9,694 bases of DNA from JADHUC01 sp964617665 (GTDB lineage: Bacteria > Planctomycetota > Planctomycetia > Pirellulales > Pirellulaceae): NCBI GenBank assembly GCA_964617665.1, contig CAZUAH010000525.1:1-9694 (forward strand). The letters are read 5' to 3'. Under the pieces are notes generated by a model. The model ran no database searches, was not told the DNA's origin, and saw only the letters and a list, made by a program, of their open reading frames with translations. The first letter of the stretch is position 1; every line of letters starts with the position of its first letter. This document shows positions 6,858 through 9,694 of this stretch, piece after piece. A program made the translations under genes and the position numbers.

Positions 6858-7889
6858 GTGCCCGGGACTCCAGTGCACCTTTGCCGACATCCATGTCTGA
6901 CACCCGCTGGACAACGCCACCGCGCTTCTCTGTTGGAGACGGTTGGCCAGAATGCGATAGACCGAAATCCAACGGCCATCGAGGAGGTCTGTCTCGGCTG
7001 CCGCGTGCCTGATCAGAATCCACGTCCCGAGGACTACGACTTCCAATTTGGTGAAGTTGACCAGGTAACCTGGCGCCAGGTGGGAGTGACATTACGGCGC
7101 GCTGACGGTGCAATTGTAGAGATGCAGCTACTGCGTCCGGTCCAGTGGATTAGGGATCTGAAACTCGAGGTTGGTCGCGAATTCACGTTCTTCATGAGCG
7201 ACATTGAAGTTGACGGGCGAGCCATTGTCACGTCGATTGGTCCGTGCTGCAAAATCGCAGACGGGCCGGGGAGTGTGGTCATCGGTTGTTTCGTGACGCG
7301 CGATGCTGCTGACCTGGTTGAGGTGGAACTGGAGAACGGAACAACAATTGTCGGCACCAGTGCACACCATATTTGGCACGCGGACGAGCAGAGATGGTTC
7401 GATCTTGGCGTTCTACGAGAAGGAGACCGACTTGACACGCTGTCTGGGCCGGTCAGAGTACAAAGCATCGCGCCGGCGAACGAGTTGTCGGATGTGTACA
7501 ACATCGAGGTCCACGGACATCACGTGTACCGGATCACCAATGATGGTATACTGGTTCACAACAGCGGCAGTATGGCGGTTGCCCCAAAGGGAACACTCTT
7601 CTCTGGGGGAATGTTTGGGCGTACGCCCAAACAAGTCTTGAAGGCGAAACCCAAAAACTGGCACAAAGTTCCAGCTACCGGAAATGGCTGGAAGCTAGTC
7701 GACGAGAATGGAGTTGAACGAATCCGGTTCATGCGACCAGATCCCAGTGGCGGGTTTCATCACCAGCGAACAGGTTACTGGAGAATCCAAGACGCAGATG
7801 GCAACTTCTTGGACGAATTCGGAAACATTGTTAGCAGAATGGACCCTGATTTTCACATCAAGACCCACATTCCATTTTCAGGAACGTAA
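6858..7889 (+). CDS. orphan HINT domain plus C-terminal toxin tip, 5' truncated (343 aa from GTG)
   Basis: A self-cleaving HINT (Hedgehog/intein) release domain joined to a toxin tip, with no stalk. The catalytic cysteine codon lies at 6852-6854 in 'GCFVPGTPVH', the usual first block. An in-frame TGA at 6816-6818 precedes it and no start codon lies between, so translation from the GTG at 6858 (GGCGGA 6 bases upstream) would lose that cysteine. Visible HINT blocks are 'AIEEVCLGCRVP' (40-51), TxxH with Thr167 and His170, 'VYNIEVHGHHVY' (213-224) and terminal V-H-N (233-235). The tip (236-343) carries a 'RIRFMRPD' stretch, His301-His302, 'RTGYWRIQDADGNFLDEFGN' and a His-rich end (His333, His337). 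I do not recognise its activity. The reading frame is intact through the stop, which overlaps the next gene's ATG. It is best read as a displaced C-terminal cassette, either expressed without cleavage or kept as recombination stock. Confidence 0.8.
   Translation: MPGTPVHLCRHPCLTPAGQRHRASLLETVGQNAIDRNPTAIEEVCLGCRVPDQNPRPEDYDFQFGEVDQVTWRQVGVTLRRADGAIVEMQLLRPVQWIRDLKLEVGREFTFFMSDIEVDGRAIVTSIGPCCKIADGPGSVVIGCFVTRDAADLVEVELENGTTIVGTSAHHIWHADEQRWFDLGVLREGDRLDTLSGPVRVQSIAPANELSDVYNIEVHGHHVYRITNDGILVHNSGSMAVAPKGTLFSGGMFGRTPKQVLKAKPKNWHKVPATGNGWKLVDENGVERIRFMRPDPSGGFHHQRTGYWRIQDADGNFLDEFGNIVSRMDPDFHIKTHIPFSGT
7880..7884 (+). promoter_or_regulatory. ribosome binding site AGGAA of the overlapping immunity gene
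   Basis: AGGAA lies inside the 3' end of the HINT-toxin fragment, 4 bases before the ATG at 7889. With the TAATG stop/start overlap it supports translational coupling and fixes the start of the downstream gene. Confidence 0.5.
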
Positions 7890-8407
7890 TGGAAACAGCG
7901 ATATCTCGTTCGTACCTGGTGAATAGTCCTCTTGAGGAAAGCCTTGTCCTTTCCTTCGACTACGATCCCCGTGGGCGCGAAGCAAGATTAGTCTACGACT
8001 ACGCAGCACAAGTTGTCTCCGAGCATTTTGCATCCCTTCAATCGTGCAGCGAAACTGATGGACCGAAGGGCGTGAAGCTCCGGGATTTCCGCCACATCGT
8101 GTTTCGAGAGGTCGAGTTCGTGACCGCAAGAAGCAATGCGGATTTCGACTACGGTCGCGTGATCAAACTGTTGAGGAAGAAGGTGAAGGCACTAGGCGTT
8201 GTCATCGAACGAGCGGAGTTTCGCATTGTTGAACAGCAAGAGCAATTGCGGCTCGTTCTTTCGTCGGATTTCGAAGTCACAATCAGATTTGTCACGTCGG
8301 TCGTGACCCAACGATTGTGTCGCCCTGAAGAAATCTCAGAGAGTGAATGGCGATACTTTGATGTAGACACCGGAGAGGAGGTGGATTTCTTCCGGCCGTT
8401 TCTGTAG
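7889..8407 (+). CDS. probable immunity protein for the HINT-linked toxin tip (172 aa)
   Basis: Not recognised by family. The ATG overlaps the preceding stop (TAATG), a coupling typical of toxin-immunity pairs that ensures the antidote is made with the toxin. The protein is acidic, with no signal peptide or membrane segment, so it should be cytosolic. Alternating hydrophobic stretches (ESLVLSFDYDP, RLVLSSDFEVTIRFVTSVVT) suggest a beta-rich core around a central basic helix (GRVIKLLRKKVKALGVVIE), and it ends in 'GEEVDFFRPFL'. Size fits the usual range for immunity proteins. The pairing is inferred only from order and overlap. Its stop is followed by TAGCCCCA, also seen at the end of the first immunity gene. 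Confidence 0.75.
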   Translation: METAISRSYLVNSPLEESLVLSFDYDPRGREARLVYDYAAQVVSEHFASLQSCSETDGPKGVKLRDFRHIVFREVEFVTARSNADFDYGRVIKLLRKKVKALGVVIERAEFRIVEQQEQLRLVLSSDFEVTIRFVTSVVTQRLCRPEEISESEWRYFDVDTGEEVDFFRPFL

Positions 8408-8433
8408 CCCCAAACAGTGTACCACACGGGCCG

Positions 8434-8751
8434 TTGAAGCCAAACGTCCTCACAAAGGCTGACAGCGTCCTGGATACGGTCGGTGTGAAATTCAAGTCGA
8501 ATTGGGCGAAGAAAGTTACCAACAAATACGCTTGGTTACGTGATCGAATTCCAGGCCAGAAGACGGTGATTGAGGGATCTCGCGCAGAAAAGTTGGCACA
8601 GGCTCAAAAAATCATCACGGATCGCGTTGCGCAAGGTGGGGGAAAGATCGTCGATCACGTAGGGCAACAGGCCATCAAGTATGTAGACGGTGGCGTTTCA
8701 TATTTTTTCCATCTCGACGGAACCTTCTGGGGTATTCGCAAGAATATTTGA
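8434..8751 (+). CDS. orphan toxin tip without stalk or release domain (105 aa from TTG)
   Basis: A bare C-terminal toxin-like module. From the TTG at 8434 it has a basic start (SNWAKKVTNKYAWLRDRIPG), a helix (KLAQAQKIITDRVAQGGG) and an aromatic end at residues 85-105 containing GGVSYFFHLDGTFWGI. I associate that kind of ending with the extreme C termini of some Rhs and other polymorphic toxins, but cannot name an activity. The frame stays open upstream to the TGA at 8359 and no ATG, GTG or TTG precedes 8434. No proper ribosome site is visible (GGG is only 3 bases away). It may be silent and act as a donor for tip exchange, or be weakly translated. A possible immunity gene starts 16 bases after its stop. 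Confidence 0.6.
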   Translation: MKPNVLTKADSVLDTVGVKFKSNWAKKVTNKYAWLRDRIPGQKTVIEGSRAEKLAQAQKIITDRVAQGGGKIVDHVGQQAIKYVDGGVSYFFHLDGTFWGIRKNI

Positions 8752-8767
8752 ACTACGAGTACGTTTC

Positions 8768-9166
8768 ATGGCCTTCAACGAAACAGATCCAACAACATGG
8801 ACGGACCCCAATTTTCACCCAGATTTTGGGGTCGATTCGGCGAAATCCGTAAGTATGCTTCGAGAGTGCTCCATTGCCGCTTTATCTACGGTTCCTGGCG
8901 TCAGTGTTCGCCTTATCGTAGACGCTGACGATGGTGTCCTCTACTGCGAGATCAGCGCCAGTGGCGCTGAATTGGGCGAGTTGTATTGTGTTGAGTCGTT
9001 GAATGACGATTCGCTTCGATACGGTTTCTTTTCGGAGAATCGTGATTCGACGAAGGAATTTGAATTCTACACCGATAGCATCGTCGACGTATGTCGCATC
9101 ATCTCGCGTGTTCGTGAAGGGGATGATCTGGAATCGTTGCAGGAGGAGTTTGGCAATTCTATGTAG
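8768..9166 (+). CDS. probable immunity protein of the orphan toxin tip (132 aa)
   Basis: Not recognised by family. Start chosen at the ATG at 8768, because upstream extension to a GTG at 8690 would overlap the toxin tip and add unlike sequence. No strong ribosome site is visible (ACGAGT only). The protein is strongly acidic and looks alpha/beta: 'VSVRLIVDADDGVLYCEI' and 'ELGELYCVESL' suggest strands, and the end (DVCRIISRVREGDDLESLQE) a helix. No signal peptide or membrane segment, so it should be cytosolic. Small size, acidity and a position directly behind a toxin tip favour immunity; the function is otherwise unknown. Confidence 0.7.
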   Translation: MAFNETDPTTWTDPNFHPDFGVDSAKSVSMLRECSIAALSTVPGVSVRLIVDADDGVLYCEISASGAELGELYCVESLNDDSLRYGFFSENRDSTKEFEFYTDSIVDVCRIISRVREGDDLESLQEEFGNSM

Positions 9167-9190
9167 GTAGTCGCCCAAACAGTGCAGCGG

Positions 9191-9208
9191 GGCGGAAAAG
9201 GCGGAAAA
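9191..9208. repeat. two tandem copies of GGCGGAAAA
   Basis: GGCGGAAAA occurs twice head to tail, followed by a diverged third unit, GGACCGGAA (9209-9217). It lies just outside the last immunity gene and next to the hairpin at 9214-9233. Confidence 0.6.
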
Positions 9209-9213
9209 GGACC

Positions 9214-9233
9214 GGAAGTAACAGTTTAGTTCC
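9214..9233. repeat. imperfect palindrome, REP-like
   Basis: GGAA-G-TAA pairs with TTA-G-TTCC around a CAGT loop, giving 7 base pairs with one G/G mismatch. Its size and extragenic position resemble REP elements mobilised by IS200-like (RAYT) transposases. With one copy in view this is only a suggestion. Confidence 0.35.
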
Positions 9234-9324
9234 CTGACTAGCTTTTACGATTCGGCGGCGACCGATCGGCGGCGGAAGCTTGGTGGCGCGTGGCGGCGTT
9301 CTGAGATGGGCCGGCCGGCGGCGA

Positions 9325-9353
9325 AAATTGATCTAACAGCGTTTCATCAATTT
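9325..9353. repeat. perfect 8-base inverted repeat
   Basis: AAATTGAT (9325-9332) and ATCAATTT (9346-9353) are exact reverse complements separated by 13 bases. It could be an RNA hairpin, an operator or an element end. The sequence gives no way to choose. Confidence 0.5.
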
Positions 9354-9362
9354 GAGGTAGAT

Positions 9363-9388
9363 TCGGCATCGCAAGGAACGGATGCCGA
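9363..9388. repeat. perfect 8-base hairpin over the start of the next reading frame
   Basis: TCGGCATC (9363-9370) pairs with GATGCCGA (9381-9388) around a 10-base loop. The right arm covers the ATG at 9382 and the first base of the ATG at 9388, so a folded transcript would hide the start region of the following frame. Confidence 0.5.
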
Positions 9389-9621
9389 TGAATTTTGCCT
9401 TCTACCCCAAACACGAATACGCCTGCACCAATCTCGCCCATTGCCCGCACCTGGGCGGTGCCGCGATCGGCTCGGTCGTGAGCTTCGGACCGGAAAAGCT
9501 GCCATGTGGGAACCGACTTATTGTAACTCGGCGCGTACGGATAGCGCCACCGCGTTTTGCGATTTTCGAAAGAGACTCAGGTCGACGCGGCTTGTCGCTC
9601 ACGAGCGATCTCTGGCGATGA
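9388..9621 (+). pseudogene. remnant of a planctomycete-type short Cys/His protein, probably element-associated
   Basis: The first about 30 residues, from MNFAFYPKHEYAC through LAHCPHLGGAAIGS, have the look of a conserved N terminus that I recall from planctomycete proteins, some beside transposase genes. After 'GSVV' (near base 9483) the reading becomes Arg-rich and featureless to a stop at 9619-9621, as if an indel or deletion had broken the original frame. The Cys/His spacing could bind a metal. An ATG at 9382 is also in frame. It could instead be a short intact protein of unknown role. The family recollection is unverified. Confidence 0.35.
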
Positions 9622-9694
9622 AATGAGGCTGTTCTCGCCAACCGTGAGCGTACACCAGAACGGTAGAGGGGGAGGCGCGCGCTTTGCTGAAGGA
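9622..9694. other. window end, no feature seen
   Basis: The last 73 bases hold no reading frame or structure I can support. Confidence 0.3.

Larger units (their letters stand above)
9167..9380. other. non-coding stretch with hairpins after the last immunity gene
   Basis: I see no convincing gene here. It holds a two-copy tandem repeat, an imperfect hairpin and a perfect 8-base inverted repeat, listed separately, plus a GC-rich run with repeated CGGCGG triplets near 9252-9320. No hairpin is followed by a T run, so none is a clear intrinsic terminator for the gene cluster. Confidence 0.5.

Noticed and set aside
6879..6998. Possible zinc knuckle (Cys9, Cys13, Cys45, Cys48) inserted in the HINT domain
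   Set aside because: I recall planctomycete HINT domains with a similar-length insertion here but without these cysteines, so the spacing is probably chance.
6846..6998. Frameshift in the first part of the HINT domain
   Set aside because: The stretch between the CFVPGTPVH block and the AIEEV block is long and odd, but both blocks are in one frame, so no frameshift is needed.
6472..7113. 213-residue minus-strand frame across the Imm35-like gene and HINT start
   Set aside because: Covers two better supported plus-strand genes, has low-complexity basic sequence and no ribosome site or domain.
9214..9240. Intrinsic terminator after the last immunity gene
   Set aside because: The hairpin is weak with an internal mismatch and no T run follows; the TTTT at 9242-9245 is too short and too far away.

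Overview
The window holds one very long plus-strand gene, a trail of small toxin and immunity modules behind it, and about 500 bases of mostly non-coding DNA. I read it as a polymorphic-toxin (contact-dependent or secreted effector) locus. A planctomycete, probably of the Pirellulales type, is the best guess for the host. The guess rests on the giant repetitive protein, a HINT domain of a form I associate with planctomycetes (an 'AIE.V.LG.RVP..NPR' segment, then a TxxH block and a terminal VHN), and a short remnant beginning 'MNFAFYPKHEYAC..LAHCPHLGG'. It comes from recalled patterns, not from a search.

Layout. Bases 1-72 are leader sequence with a TATAAT hexamer and a TAG stop in the frame of the big gene. 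Bases 73-6264 encode a 2063-residue protein: a long degenerate solenoid of roughly 20-residue repeats ('G.V...VTAGRDA.V.A'), split by a proline-rich hinge. An alanine-rich coiled coil, a pretoxin segment with a tandem 'RHP' motif and a roughly 100-residue C-terminal toxin-like tip follow. Three bases later comes an 82-residue winged-helix-like protein, the likely cognate immunity gene (6268-6516).

Bases 6590-9166 look like displaced cassettes. In order they are: an orphan YrhB/Imm35-like immunity gene; a 5'-truncated HINT plus toxin-tip fragment with its immunity gene joined by a TAATG overlap; and a bare toxin tip with a following immunity candidate. All lie on the same strand. The two orphan toxins have no stalk of their own and poor or missing starts. 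They look like a reservoir of spare tips, or the debris of past tip replacement, rather than independent effectors.

Base composition supports this. Hand-counted 60-base lines in the stalk are about 65-67% G+C, while lines in the main toxin tip and the cassettes are mostly about 40-58%. The drop falls near base 5930, where the tip begins. Bases 9167-9694 contain three hairpin-capable inverted repeats, a short tandem repeat and the start of a degraded, probably element-associated reading frame.

The pretoxin/toxin/immunity logic is established for polymorphic toxins. No toxin activity can be assigned from the sequence alone, and every toxin-immunity pairing here is inferred from gene order.
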